Shown: positions 20,862 through 28,941, numbered from the stretch's first letter. The stretch is DNA of 36,428 bases from Saprospiraceae bacterium (GCA_012031785.1 JAAUTG010000009.1:1-36428); one strand, 5' to 3'. A program made the numbers and translations. The notes: generated from the sequence alone by a model not told the origin.

Positions 20862-21910
20862 ATGAATAAATTATTTACCATCATATTCTGCTTTTTCAGT
20901 GCTACTGCACTGTTTGCAGGAAATCCCGACCGTCAAGGGGAAGCGGGTGCAGGAGAACTTTTGATGAATCCTTGGGCAAGAAGCGCTGGGTTACATACGA
21001 TGACCACTGCTAATATCTTTGGCGTAGAGGCTATGCGATTGAATATTGCAGGTTTGGCGCGCATTAACAACACGGATATTTATGCAAGTCACGCACTTTA
21101 TTTAAAAGGTACAGATATTAATATGAATGCTTTTGGTATTGCTCAGCGCGTGGGTGAAAATGGAGCATTTGGATTGAGTTTGATGGCTTTAGATTTTGGA
21201 GATATTCCAGTTACGACTACCAATCAACCAGAGGTACAGGAGCGACTTTCTCTCCGAGTTTCTTTAATTTGGGATTGGGCTATGCACACATCTTTTGAAA
21301 ATAAAGTTTTCTGTTGGTATTTTACTTCGCGTTATTTCTGAATCTACACAGGAATTGAACGCGACTGGATTCGCTATTGATGCTGGCGTACAGTATGTAA
21401 CTGGTCCAAAAGATAATTTTAAGTTCGGTATTTCATTAAGAAACGTGGGTTCTCCGATGCGCTTTGGAGGACAAGGTTTGACAGTGCCAGCTTCTGCACC
21501 ACAGAGTGACGTGAATTATAACTTAACCTTAGACCAGCGTTCAGAAGACTTCGAATTGCCCTCGGTCTTAAATATTGGGATGGTCCTACGATTTTTACTT
21601 GGACGCTATCAATCGCTTGACTTTGGTCGGTAATTTCGCTGCAAATTCGTTTTCAAGAGACCAAATCGGTGGCGGCTTCGAATATTCTTTGAATGATTTG
21701 TTCCAATTGCGAGCAGGGTACAAATACGAAGTTGGTTTGGAAGATGATGAGGCTACAGAACCACTTTACACAGGTATTAGCGCAGGTGCGAGCCTTAATG
21801 TGCCGCTCAGTAAAGAAGACAAAAAACGCACTTTTGGGATTGACTATGCGTATCGTCAAACCAAACTTTTTGATGGTACTCACAATTTTTCAGTCCGAAT
21901 TAGTTTGTAA
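20862..21910 (+). CDS. PorV/PorQ-family outer-membrane protein
   Basis: An outer-membrane barrel of the FadL-like PorV/PorQ group, 348 residues after repair. The signal peptide is MNKLFTIIFCFFSATALFA. The mature start GEAGAGELLMNPWARSAG, then NIFGVEAMRLNIAGLA and GLSLMALDFGDIP, follow the family pattern, in which PorV shuttles T9SS cargo from the translocon to the cell-surface attachment complex. Four breaks are present: GG at 21233-21234 (one G missing), T4 at 21293-21296, T4 at 21307-21310 and GG at 21582-21583 (one base too many each). The repaired text includes GATFSPSFFNLGLGYAHIFE and NIGMSYDFYLDAINRLTLV. The C-terminus HNFSVRISL fits a barrel end. It sits directly behind a T9SS cargo, so it may be a dedicated partner of that protein; this is inference. 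Confidence 0.8.
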
Positions 21911-21962
21911 TTGAACTTTCTTTTTTGAAAAGGACTTATTATATTTGTATTGAATTATTCTA

Positions 21963-22002
21963 GGGGCGTTTTCACTGGACGAGTGTTTGGTGGAAACGTC
22001 TC
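21963..22002 (+). terminator. Probable terminator of the receptor / T9SS / PorV-like genes
   Basis: GGGGCGTTTTCAC (21963-21975) pairs with GTGGAAACGTCTC (21990-22002) through 13 positions with G:U pairs, 14-base loop, followed by TACTTTATT. Located 50 bases after the PorV-like stop. Confidence 0.55.
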
Positions 22003-22035
22003 TACTTTATTGGGCATTTGATGATTGGTAATTGA

Positions 22036-22178
22036 TGTTATGCCGTTCGCTATTTGCATTTGACTGTTTGTTTCTAAAAAAGTGCTTTCATATTCGCAGG
22101 AATGGCACGTTGGTTGAAGAGGTCTAAATAATGGTATTTAGTCAAATGGCGAACAACAAAAAGCAAATTATGTAACGT
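22036..22178 (+). repeat. Palindromic intergenic repeat, copy D
   Basis: It begins GTTATGCCGTTCGCTATTTG, then CATTTGACTGTTTGTTTCTA, and ends ATGGCGAACAACAAAAAGCA followed by AATTATGTAACG. The ends are imperfectly inverted (TTCGCTATTTGC versus GCAAATTATGTAAC / GGCGAACAAC). Confidence 0.7.
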
Positions 22179-22370
22179 GGGTTAGTCGTTAATAGAAATA
22201 CTTATGTTACTTGATTGCTTGCTCGCCCAAATGTTCATCAATTGGGAAATGATAGCTTAAAAGCAGTAGTAACTGTTGGGGGAAGTATTTCATCACCAAC
22301 TATCGAGTGTGTAATATTGTAATTAGTCATTCCTTAACATCTTACACAAAAAATGATTCGTTGTTTTAAT

Positions 22371-22400
22371 CAACTGGTTGTTTAAGTGCACTACCAGTTG
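22371..22400 (+). promoter_or_regulatory. Hairpin in the greA leader region
   Basis: The perfect 8-bp arms CAACTGGT (22371-22378) and ACCAGTTG (22393-22400) have a 14-base loop. They are flanked by TTCCTTAACATC (22330-22341) and GATGTTATC...TAAGGAA (22408-22427), which are imperfect inverted copies of each other. This could be an operator or a leader structure; function unknown. Confidence 0.35.
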
Positions 22401-22502
22401 ACTTACGATGTTATCTTTTTTAAGGAACGATAAGTTCATAAGACCCATTAACCAAGAACTAAAACCAAACGTATTTAATTTTTTTACTAAAACATTAGAG
22501 TT

Positions 22503-22975
22503 ATGGCAGGAATGAGTTATATGTCACAAGAAGCGTATGACAAACTGCAAGCAGAGTTGGATGAACTAAAAAGTGCAGGTCGTCAAGAGGCAGCTAAAGC
22601 AATTGCCGAGGCGAGAGAGAAAGGGGATCTTTCAGAGAATGCAGAGTATGACGCTGCTAAAGAAGCACAAGGATTGTTGGAGTTGAGAATCAATAATTTG
22701 GAAAAAGTAGTAGCAAATTCAAGGGTTTTAGACCCAAATGATATTGATACATCAGAAGTCCGCGTAATGACTAGAGTAAAAGTGAAAGATACTAAAAGTA
22801 ATAAAGAAATGACGTACCATTAGTGTCTGAGTCGGAATCAGACATTAAACAAATGAAAATTTCGGTATCTTCACCTGTTGGAAAGGGATTATTGGGTAAA
22901 CGAATTGGAGATGTAGCAGAGATTATTTTGCCAAGAGGGATAATGAAATTTGAAGTGCTAGATATTACAATTTGA
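22503..22975 (+). CDS. greA: Transcription elongation factor GreA
   Basis: It rescues backtracked RNA polymerase by stimulating transcript cleavage through the secondary channel. The N-terminal coiled coil carries the diagnostic AREKGDLSENAEYDAAKEAQ, with the acidic tip residues Asp and Glu. The frame is broken at CA|TT near 22819-22820. One added A joins MTYQ to LVSESESDIKQMKISVSSPV and LLGKRIGDVAEIILPRG, giving a C-terminal FKBP-like domain, a stop at 22973-22975 and exactly 157 residues, the usual GreA length. Without repair the protein would lose the RNAP-binding C-terminal domain. It stands alone, with a leader hairpin upstream and a short repeat derivative immediately after the stop. 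Confidence 0.93.
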
Positions 22976-22978
22976 GGC

Positions 22979-23050
22979 TATGCACTTTGCCTTTTGCTGG
23001 ACTACAATCCTAAGTCCATAGTTTCAAAGCAAATCGCAAACTGCGTAACT
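22979..23050 (-). repeat. Short derivative of the palindromic repeat, copy G
   Basis: On the minus strand it reads GTTACGCAGTTTGCGATTTG then CTTTGAAAC at one end, and CCAGCAAAAGGCAAAGTGCA at the other. Both ends match the long family and the centre is shortened to about 30 bases. It starts four bases after the repaired greA stop. Confidence 0.5.
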
Positions 23051-23061
23051 TAACAGGGTCA

Positions 23062-23109
23062 ATTAACAATGGGTCAAAGTGACAAACCAAGCTGCGACCC
23101 ATTGTTAAT
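23062..23109. repeat. Perfect 14-bp inverted repeat after greA
   Basis: ATTAACAATGGGTC (23062-23075) and GACCCATTGTTAAT (23096-23109) pair perfectly with a 20-base loop. There is no T-run, so it is not a standard intrinsic terminator. Operator or mRNA-end structure are both possible. Confidence 0.6.
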
Positions 23110-23246
23110 CCCTCACGCTCAAAAAACTTTCAAAAAAAAATGAAAAACACACCAACCATTTTATTGTTTACTGTTTTGTAAATGATGCCATACAGGTCAC
23201 CCTGCTTCACAAAAGCCTAGAATGGTAAGTTAATCAAATCCTTGTT

Positions 23247-24649
23247 ATGATAAAAAGTAGAATAATAATTATCTTCTCTACGCTTGTGGTATTGGCTGCT
23301 TGCCATGGTTACAAAGATATTCCAACTTTTAGTAACACAGAAGACTGGCGCGTAAAGCGGTTAGCTGCTCATCCTCAACAAACAGGAGGCAACGCAGAAG
23401 AAGGTTTCACTTATATGCTCAATGGCAACTACGTGGGTGGTGGCATTCCTTATAAAATATTTGAGAACCAAGGTAAAAGATTGTTAAAAAAATATCCTAC
23501 CCCAAATAGCTATGAAAAAGATATTCCTTACTTCCTCACTGTGTTTGAAACAGACGACCATGTAAAAGTGGTGACAGGCAACTGTTTTACATGCCACGCT
23601 GCTCCCATCAATGGCGAGATATTCTACGGCGTAGGGAATTATGCGTCTGATTTTAGGCAAAATATGACTTTTTTCACCAAAACCACCAATCTTTTAATGC
23701 GCTTGAGATACGGTACAGGCTCTAAAGAATGGGCGGCTTATAAAGATTTCGGTAATTTTTTACTGCCACTGCGCCTTCCATTGTCACCAATCAAATGGGG
23801 GTCAATCCAGCTGCTCGCTTGGCTGAATCCTGCATGAAACATAGAAATTTATCTGATCTTACTTACATCGAAGAACCGTATTACGAAACTCAAGATTACA
23901 ATATTGGTTCAGATGTGCCACCACTTTGGCATGTCAAGAAAAAAAATGCACTCTATTACACTGGCGTTGGGCAAGGCGATTTTACTAAATTATTAATGCA
24001 GGCTTCTGTCCTGGCAGTTCCTGATAGTGCATACGCGCGACAAGTGCAAGAACATTTTGTGGATGTATTGGCTTGGCTCAACAGTTTACAACCACCTACT
24101 TATCCTTACGCAATAGACCAGACACAAGCCTTAGCAGGAAAGTCCATCTTTACAGACCACTGTGCAAAATGTCACGGTACTTATGATGAGCCTGAAACTT
24201 ATCCTAATAAGCTAATTGCTATGGCAGTTATTCAAACGGATTCTCTTTATGCTACTTACGCTATGAAGTCAGGCATTACGGATTGGTATAACAAAAGTTG
24301 GTTTGCCACTTCCGCACCAAAGTCTAATCTTATCCCATCCTATGGATACATTGCGCCACCTTTAGATGGCATTTGGGCAACTGCACCTTATTTGCACAAC
24401 GGTGCTGTTCCTACATTAGAGGATTTGCTAAACAGCCGTCAACGCCCAACTTTTTGGAAGCGCAACCTTGAACAATATGATTTTGACCCCATAAAAGTGG
24501 GTTGGAATTACGAAACTAAATCAAACGGCACTAGCAAATTCACTTACGATACTACCCTGCCAGGGTATAGCAACATAGGACATTACTTTGGCGACGAACT
24601 TACACCAGCAGAAAGAAAAGCGGTGATTGAATATTTAAAGACTTTGTAA
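23247..24649 (+). CDS. Diheme c-type cytochrome lipoprotein (peroxidase/RoxA-like)
   Basis: An exported redox lipoprotein. Lipobox VVLAAC (Cys19) ends the signal peptide. There are two haem-c sites: NCFTCH (Cys113, Cys116, His117) and HCAKCH in the C-terminal half. The segment DVPPLWHVKKKNALYYTGVG and the GYIAPPLDGIWATAPYLHNG block recall the diheme cytochrome c peroxidase / RoxA-like oxygenase superfamily, where a C-terminal haem domain has PxLxGIWxTAPYLHNG. One frame break lies at the T6 run 23756-23761; one added T gives FFTATAPSIVTNQMGVNP and a 467-residue protein. The next partner gene is not evident. It could reduce peroxide or oxidise an organic substrate at the membrane face. Enzymatic identity is uncertain, cytochrome identity is not. 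Confidence 0.82.
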
Positions 24650-24762
24650 AACGTTATTTTATTCGATGGTAGTAACGGTTGACAATCAAGTGGTTGCGGT
24701 GTAAGGAATTAAAGGACAATTGACTACTCGCATTTTTCTGCGTAAAAAAATCTTCAATACAG

Positions 24763-24823
24763 GAAAAATTATCAATAAATTGATAATCAAGCCAATACAG
24801 CTAGTGGTCAAACGGTATTGGCT
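24763..24823 (-). terminator. Double hairpin terminator of uppS
   Basis: Downstream of uppS on the minus strand, the perfect 9-bp stem AGCCAATAC/GTATTGGCT (24790-24798 / 24815-24823) is followed by the hairpin ATTATCAAT/ATTGATAAT (24768-24776 / 24779-24787). A run of five T on the minus strand (24767-24763) comes next. Confidence 0.6.
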
Positions 24824-24874
24824 GAAACTAAAATCTTCCTTTCAACTACTTCGACGTACTTAATATCGCGAGGG

Positions 24875-25647
24875 CTACACTGTTGCTTGTCCATTCTGCA
24901 ACTGTTCACTGGTCTTTCCGAATCGTCGTTCTCTACTTTGATAATCTAGGATGGCTTCATATAAATTTTGCTTCCTAAAGTCGGGCCAGTAGGTGGGCGT
25001 AAAATAAAGTTCTGCGTAAGCGAGCTGCCAAAGCAAAAATTACTGAGCCTAGATTCGCCACTAGTCCGAATTAAAAGTTCTGGGTCAGGAATACCACCAG
25101 TGGCTAAACTATTGGAAAATAGGGCTTCATCAATTTGATCAGGAGAAAGTTCTCCATTTTTCACCCGTTCTGCAATATTTTTTACTGCACACATAATTTC
25201 CCATTTTGCGCTGTAATTCAGCGCGAGTATCAGCGTAGTGCGAGTATTGTGGCGCGTGGATTCTATACCTCTCATTAGGGCTTTATAACTTTCGGTCGGC
25301 AGTTTACTTACGTCACCAATTGCTTGTAGTCGAATGTTGTTCTTGTTCAAAGTATCCATTTCTGCCTGAATGGTATCTACCAAAAGCATCATTAGCGCAT
25401 TTACTTCCAGCGCTGGGCGATTCCAGTTTTCAGTAGAAAAAGCATACAAGGTTAAGTAGTCTATACCTAGTTCGGCAGCGGCTTCGGTAGTTTCTCGAAC
25501 AGCTTTCACCGCGTTGCGATGTCCAAACACCCTCGGATAGCCTTGTCGTTTTGCCCATCGTCCATTACCATCCATGATGATGGCGATGTGTTTAGGTAAA
25601 CGAGTGGTATCAATTTGTTCTCTCAATCCTTCCATTGATTTAGGCAT
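24875..25647 (-). CDS. uppS: Undecaprenyl diphosphate synthase
   Basis: A cis-prenyltransferase making the C55 lipid carrier for cell-wall and O-antigen synthesis, at the inner-membrane face. Motifs: [17 protein letters not shown] (catalytic Asp in MDGNGRW, residues about 20-32), [15 protein letters not shown] (about 75-88) and [16 protein letters not shown] (about 190-205). The frame breaks at the A5 run 25035-25039. One added base gives [20 protein letters not shown], the conserved end of the family, with a stop at 24875 and 257 residues. As this enzyme is normally essential, a genuine loss here is unlikely. In many Bacteroidota uppS precedes bamA; here only a terminator and a convergent cytochrome gene follow. 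Confidence 0.94.
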
Positions 25648-26020
25648 TGACTTAATTTATTTGTTGAGTTCTACCGAATAGCTACAAGGAATGAGCAATA
25701 AATAAATCAACAATTTGCTTTTACAACTCATTTATTATCAAATAATAAATTTGCAACTTATCACTCATAATTTATATCTCATCAGTAAGCCTTAGCAATT
25801 AGGACATTAACCAACGAGCAAGTCACAATTATTTCAGTCTGTTCTTTTAGTTTTATCTTCCTGGTTTTGAGGATTGTATGATTGGTGAAACACCTACTTT
25901 CTAAAATAACAAACTAAAATAAGTTGTAAAGTTAAGAATAACTCATATTTTATCCTAATTAAGTTGCTGGTTTGACATTTTTTGTCCTTCAAGTGCTGAA
26001 CTATTTTTTTGGAATAGCAC
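25648..26020. other. Intergenic region uppS / RNase H
   Basis: 373 AT-rich bases with no gene seen. It holds copy 2 of the second repeat family (25731-25784) and a hairpin at the 3' end of the RNase H gene. Confidence 0.55.
25731..25784 (+). repeat. Second intergenic repeat family, copy 2
   Basis: ACTCATTTATTATCAAATAA, then a short spacer, then CAACTTATCACTCATAATTT and ATATCTCATC. It matches the reverse complement of 28764-28804 over most of that copy, and its second half matches 5105-5159. Confidence 0.5.
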
Positions 26021-26022
26021 TT
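25991..26022 (-). terminator. Weak hairpin at the RNase H stop codon
   Basis: AAGTGCT (25991-25997) pairs with AGCACTT (26016-26022), overlapping the stop codon of the RNase H gene. There is no strong T-run downstream on the minus strand, so termination is uncertain. Confidence 0.35.
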
Positions 26023-26650
26023 ATTTCCTACCGAAATCGGCAGGTATTTCTCCCCATTTTTCTGTTTCCCATTTTAAAACAGGTACTCGAAAATCGTGGG
26101 TAGCTAACCAGTTTTCTGCTCGTTTTATGAGTTCATGCAAGTATTCTGTCTTTTCATTCACCACCAGTTTACTTTTGGATTGTCCTTTTTTGACCCAACC
26201 AATGGCAGTTTTTGAATCTGAGTAAATAGGTATCCTTGCACCTAGTTTTTCAAGATAGCCTAATCCGTGTACAATTCCTAGAAATTCTCCAATGTTATTC
26301 GTCCCCAAATTGAATTTTTGGTGAAAAAGTTGCTTCCCTGTCTTCGTATCCACACCTTGATATTCCATTACGCCTGGATTTCCACTACAAGCTGCATCCA
26401 CTGCAATACTCTCCCAAATGACAGGTTCATTAGCAATAATACGATTTTCTATTTTGGGGCTAGATTTGGTTGATTTCCCTACCGCAACAGGTGGCGTGTT
26501 AAAAGCTATTTGTGCTTCCGCCAATGTGGAAAAAGACTCGTACTTCGCGTTTGGGAATCCATTAATTTGTATTTGACAAGTTTCCCAATTGTTGTAAATA
26601 CCAGGCGTGCGTCCACTCCAAACTACATAATATTTTTGTGATTTAGCCAT
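26021..26650 (-). CDS. Ribonuclease H with N-terminal viroplasmin/hybrid-binding domain
   Basis: It cleaves the RNA strand of RNA:DNA hybrids in the cytoplasm, removing primers and R-loops. The N-terminal hybrid-binding (viroplasmin) domain has YYVVWSGRTPGIYNNWETC (about 7-25) and FPNAKYESFSTLAEAQIAF. A charged linker (53-75) leads to an RNase H fold with the DEDD set: Asp85 in VDAACSGNPG, Glu122 in NNIGEFLGIVHGL, Asp145 in IYSDSKTAIGWVKKG and Asp205 in IPADFGRK. It is intact, 209 residues, a normal length for this two-domain bacterial form. The divergence of the VDAACSGNPG motif from the usual TDGSCxGNPG marks it as the Bacteroidota-type branch. It stands alone, upstream of uppS on the same strand but 370 bases away. 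Confidence 0.93.
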   Translation of the reverse strand: MAKSQKYYVVWSGRTPGIYNNWETCQIQINGFPNAKYESFSTLAEAQIAFNTPPVAVGKSTKSSPKIENRIIANEPVIWESIAVDAACSGNPGVMEYQGVDTKTGKQLFHQKFNLGTNNIGEFLGIVHGLGYLEKLGARIPIYSDSKTAIGWVKKGQSKSKLVVNEKTEYLHELIKRAENWLATHDFRVPVLKWETEKWGEIPADFGRK

Positions 26651-26709
26651 TCTAGTTGTATGAGCAATAAATAGTAAAAAATGAATCCTTTAAAGTTAGA
26701 TACCGATGG

Positions 26710-26826
26710 TATGTAGCTCGCTATTTGCATTTGGCTATTTGCTTTTAAAAAGGCTTTTTCATGCTGGTACGGAAAAGCCCGTTAAATGGAGTATGCTTGT
26801 ATTTAACAAAAACAAATTGCGTAGCA
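26710..26826 (+). repeat. Palindromic intergenic repeat, copy E
   Basis: It begins TATGTAGCTCGCTATTTGCA, then TTTGGCTATTTGCTTTTAAA, contains GGCTTTTTCATGCTGGTACG, and ends ATTTAACAAAAACAAATTGC followed by GTAGCAT. Confidence 0.7.
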
Positions 26827-26922
26827 TCAATCAGGTACTACAAATATGACTATCAAAAAGCGATTTTTAGATTTTTATATCAAAAACTTTCGCACTAAAT
26901 ATCATTTCAGGTATTTCTACGC

Positions 26923-26954
26923 TTGCTAATGTATGTCTAAAAGGTTTAAATTTG
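26923..26954 (+). promoter_or_regulatory. Candidate promoter in the long intergenic region
   Basis: TTG at 26923-26925, 21 bases, then TAAATTTG at 26947-26954, fitting TTG/TAnnTTTG. The start of transcription would be near 26961. The next coding start is at 27352, so a leader of about 390 bases or a separate small RNA would result. Confidence 0.4.
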
Positions 26955-26967
26955 TAGCATCGTGATT

Positions 26968-26991
26968 GCTCAAGATATTTGTTGAGCTTTT
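26968..26991 (+). terminator. Terminator-like hairpin just after the candidate promoter
   Basis: GCTCAA (26968-26973) pairs with TTGAGC (26982-26987), 8-base loop, followed by TTTT. It is short, so it may be an attenuator or chance. Confidence 0.35.
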
Positions 26992-27351
26992 AGAACTATT
27001 TATCAGTCAAGTTCATCTTTACTTCAAATTACATTAGGAAAACTTTAACAAAAAAAATTTAATTCCGTAGCCTGTAACTTTTTGAAACGTAGATTCGACT
27101 ATTCATTACTCTGAACAACCTACAACGTGATTCATTCATTAGACAGAATATAATTATCATAATAGAAATCCCCATTTTTCAAGACTTGAAACAAATAGTG
27201 CATACTTGAGTGTTTAACCTTTCAAAAGGTTTATCCGTCTAATAAATCATGCAGCACCAACTATTAAAATATAATTTTGTCTGTATGAATGGAAATCACC
27301 AACACCAAAATTAAACGTAAGTCACCTTTGAATAAATAAAAAAATTAAGCT

Positions 27352-28173
27352 ATGAAAACGCATTCGATTGTAAACTTTTTGGTTATTATTTTCACATTTA
27401 TTGCCTCAAATCTAATGACTCAAAACATCGGTTTTGCGTCTGTCCATAAAATGCAAGGCAGCTCTTTAGGCAACTTCACTTTTATGGATAAAATTGAGGA
27501 AGATTTATTGGATAGTGCTTGGTTTGATAGCTCCCGTCTATTCATTTTTAATAGGACGGGATTCGTCACAGTCTTAGCAGAAGACAATAAAAAAGTGGAT
27601 TACTTATCATGGGATTTACAACTCATTAATAATGAAGCCTATTTGACTTTATCTCAAGCGACTGGAAAGGTAGAGCGGTTTCGTCTTGTTCGCGCAAATA
27701 ATCATTTGCAGTGGATAGACATGTTGAACGGTACCCCACTTAAGATTGATGCTATGCCTATTCCAAATCTTGAGCGATGGGAAACTACAAAAAGCAACTT
27801 AGTAGGTACTTGGTGCAGCAATATCTATCCAGCGGAAGTCATTGAAGATATGGAAACCAATAACCATGAAACTAAAACCATTTCGAGCGCAACATTCAAG
27901 TACGAGTTTTTACCAGATGGTCGGTTTGTAAAAACCATTTACATCAATGCTCAAGAACGCAAAGTGCAAGCGATTGGAGTGTGGGAATTAGCTTTCGATG
28001 CCACTTCTTTAATCATTCACTTGGAGGAAGGTAACGCAAAATACAAGTCGTATTGTTTGGAAATCAAGCATCTATCTTTTGATGAATTAGTTTTGGATCA
28101 AGCTGCTGCTACTTCCAAGTTAGAAGACCAAATTTGTGCTAACTCTAAAACGTTCTATTTCAATAAGCATTAA
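27352..28173 (+). CDS. Exported protein with two lipocalin-like domains
   Basis: 273 residues, intact, not assigned to a named family. A hydrophobic N-terminus (residues 8-22, IVNFLVIIFTFIASN) suggests export. Two similar segments follow the lipocalin-like pattern of a small beta barrel: one from LLDSAWFDSSRLFIFNRTGF to VERFRLVRANNHLQWI (about 51-122), the other from LVGTWCSNIYPAEVI to SYCLEIKHLSFDELVLDQ (about 150-255). In each, a (G/S)xW start, then a FxxxG(R/F)F-type strand (FKYEFLPDGRFVKTI) and a W(D/E)L(Q/A) strand (YLSWDLQL, GVWELAF) recur. Such domains often bind hydrophobic ligands or act as surface lipoprotein modules; there is no lipobox here. Neighbours give no clue to function. 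Confidence 0.65.
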   Translation: MKTHSIVNFLVIIFTFIASNLMTQNIGFASVHKMQGSSLGNFTFMDKIEEDLLDSAWFDSSRLFIFNRTGFVTVLAEDNKKVDYLSWDLQLINNEAYLTLSQATGKVERFRLVRANNHLQWIDMLNGTPLKIDAMPIPNLERWETTKSNLVGTWCSNIYPAEVIEDMETNNHETKTISSATFKYEFLPDGRFVKTIYINAQERKVQAIGVWELAFDATSLIIHLEEGNAKYKSYCLEIKHLSFDELVLDQAAATSKLEDQICANSKTFYFNKH

Positions 28174-28191
28174 GCCACTAATTAGCTGATG

Positions 28192-28311
28192 TTCCGCCAT
28201 TCGCTGTTTGTATTTGGCTATTGCTTTTGAAAAAACTTTCTCGTGTCTGCTTGAAGTGCCTACATGAAATAGCTAAATTTGAACAAACAGCGAATAGCAA
28301 AAGTAAATTGA
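28192..28311 (+). repeat. Palindromic intergenic repeat, copy F
   Basis: It begins TCCGCCATTCGCTGTTTGTA, then TTTGGCTATTGCTTTTGAAA, contains CGTGTCTGCTTGAAGTGCC, and ends ACAAACAGCGAATAGCAAAA followed by GTAAATTG. The inner ends CCATTCGCTGTTTGT and ACAAACAGCGAATAG are almost perfect inverted copies. Confidence 0.7.
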
Positions 28312-28322
28312 ATAATAGGAAA

Positions 28323-28372
28323 TCAAAACAGGATATGCTTGAGCGCGTGAAGTGAAGCAATCATATCCTGTT
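28323..28372 (-). terminator. Terminator of the small gene at 28394
   Basis: AACAGGATAT (28327-28336) and ATATCCTGTT (28363-28372) form a perfect 10-bp stem with an inner GCTT/AAGC extension. On the minus strand TTTTGATTT follows directly, giving an intrinsic terminator 22 bases after the stop of the small minus-strand gene. Confidence 0.65.
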
Positions 28373-28393
28373 CCTTAAAGCGGCTAATCCTAG

Positions 28394-28726
28394 TCACCAC
28401 TGCAATTGTTCCTCCAAGTCATCCAGTTTTGCTTGCTGGTAAAATTGCTTCGTAAAAATACGTTGTTTTTGACGAGCAATCACCAATTTAGCCAGCATAA
28501 CGTTAGTGGGTTCTTCTTGTGTTAAAGAAAGAATTTCATTTACTTTTGATTCCGGAATGTCTAGGCGGTACATTAAACTCATTAATGATTCCAACTTATG
28601 CTCAATATAGTAAGCGATTTGATCGGCTAACATATTGGTTAAGGTTTCTTCCGAAAGTGCTTCAGAAGAAAATTCCAACTCGAAATCCCTAGTCACTAAA
28701 CCCTGTAGCTGGCTGTTGTTTGTCAT
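28394..28726 (-). CDS. Small conserved-looking protein of unknown function
   Basis: 110 residues, acidic and mostly helical by eye. It has no signal peptide, no membrane segment and no cysteine or motif I recognise. The text LTNMLADQIAYYIEHKLESL then LMYRLDIPESKVNEIL looks like two amphipathic helices, then VMLAKLVIARQKQRIFTKQF and a C-terminal LDDLEEQLQW. It has a real start context, AGGA six bases before ATG at 28726, and its own terminator downstream, so I believe it is expressed. It is possibly a small cytoplasmic regulator or housekeeping accessory; no function can be assigned. It lies head to head with the adenylate cyclase gene. Confidence 0.6.
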   Translation of the reverse strand: MTNNSQLQGLVTRDFELEFSSEALSEETLTNMLADQIAYYIEHKLESLMSLMYRLDIPESKVNEILSLTQEEPTNVMLAKLVIARQKQRIFTKQFYQQAKLDDLEEQLQW

Positions 28727-28763
28727 AACATCCTAAAAATTTATTAATTCTTTTCTGTATTGA

Positions 28764-28804
28764 CGAGTGATAAGTTAGTTGTTTGATAATAAATGGGTTA
28801 CAAG
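28764..28804 (-). repeat. Second intergenic repeat family, copy 3
   Basis: On the minus strand it reads CTTGTAACCCATTTATTATC then AAACAACTAACTTATCACTC. It matches 25731-25784 in order and spacing, minus the AT-rich inner part. Confidence 0.45.
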
Positions 28805-28933
28805 CGCGAATTAAGGTTTTGTTTGTTGCTTATTTCTGATTTGATTATAAAAAATCAAACAGCACACTCCTTGTATTCGTTCAACTACTAAATGTAATTT
28901 CCCAAATAGTAGAACTTTAGGTTAAAAGTTACG

Positions 28934-28941
28934 TATCTTCG
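28934..28941 (+). promoter_or_regulatory. Possible -7 element of the adenylate cyclase gene
   Basis: TATCTTCG, one base off TAnnTTTG and nearly identical to the tRNA promoter's TATCTTTG, lies 20 bases before the start codon. No TTG is seen at the -33 position. Confidence 0.3.

Larger units (their letters stand above)
21911..22502. other. Intergenic region PorV-like gene / greA
   Basis: 592 bases with no recognised gene. It contains a hairpin at 21963-22002, repeat copy D (22036-22178) and a hairpin at 22371-22400. An isolated TATATTTG (-7-like) follows the PorV-like stop but has no -33 box at proper spacing. Confidence 0.55.
26651..27351. other. Long intergenic region RNase H / lipocalin-like gene
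   Basis: 701 bases, the longest gap in the window, with no convincing reading frame. It contains repeat copy E (26710-26826), a promoter-like pair (26923-26954) followed at once by a terminator-like hairpin (26968-26991), and a small palindrome AACCTTTC/AAAAGGTT at 27215-27230. It is a candidate place for a small RNA or a long regulated leader. Confidence 0.5.

Noticed and set aside
21945-21955. Promoter from TATATTTG after the PorV-like gene
   Set aside because: No TTG at a workable distance, and no gene for 550 bases downstream.
23140-23228. Small exported peptide starting MKNTPTILLFTV before the cytochrome gene
   Set aside because: It is 13 codons as written, or about 29 with an assumed indel. 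No family resemblance and no clear start context, so not supported.
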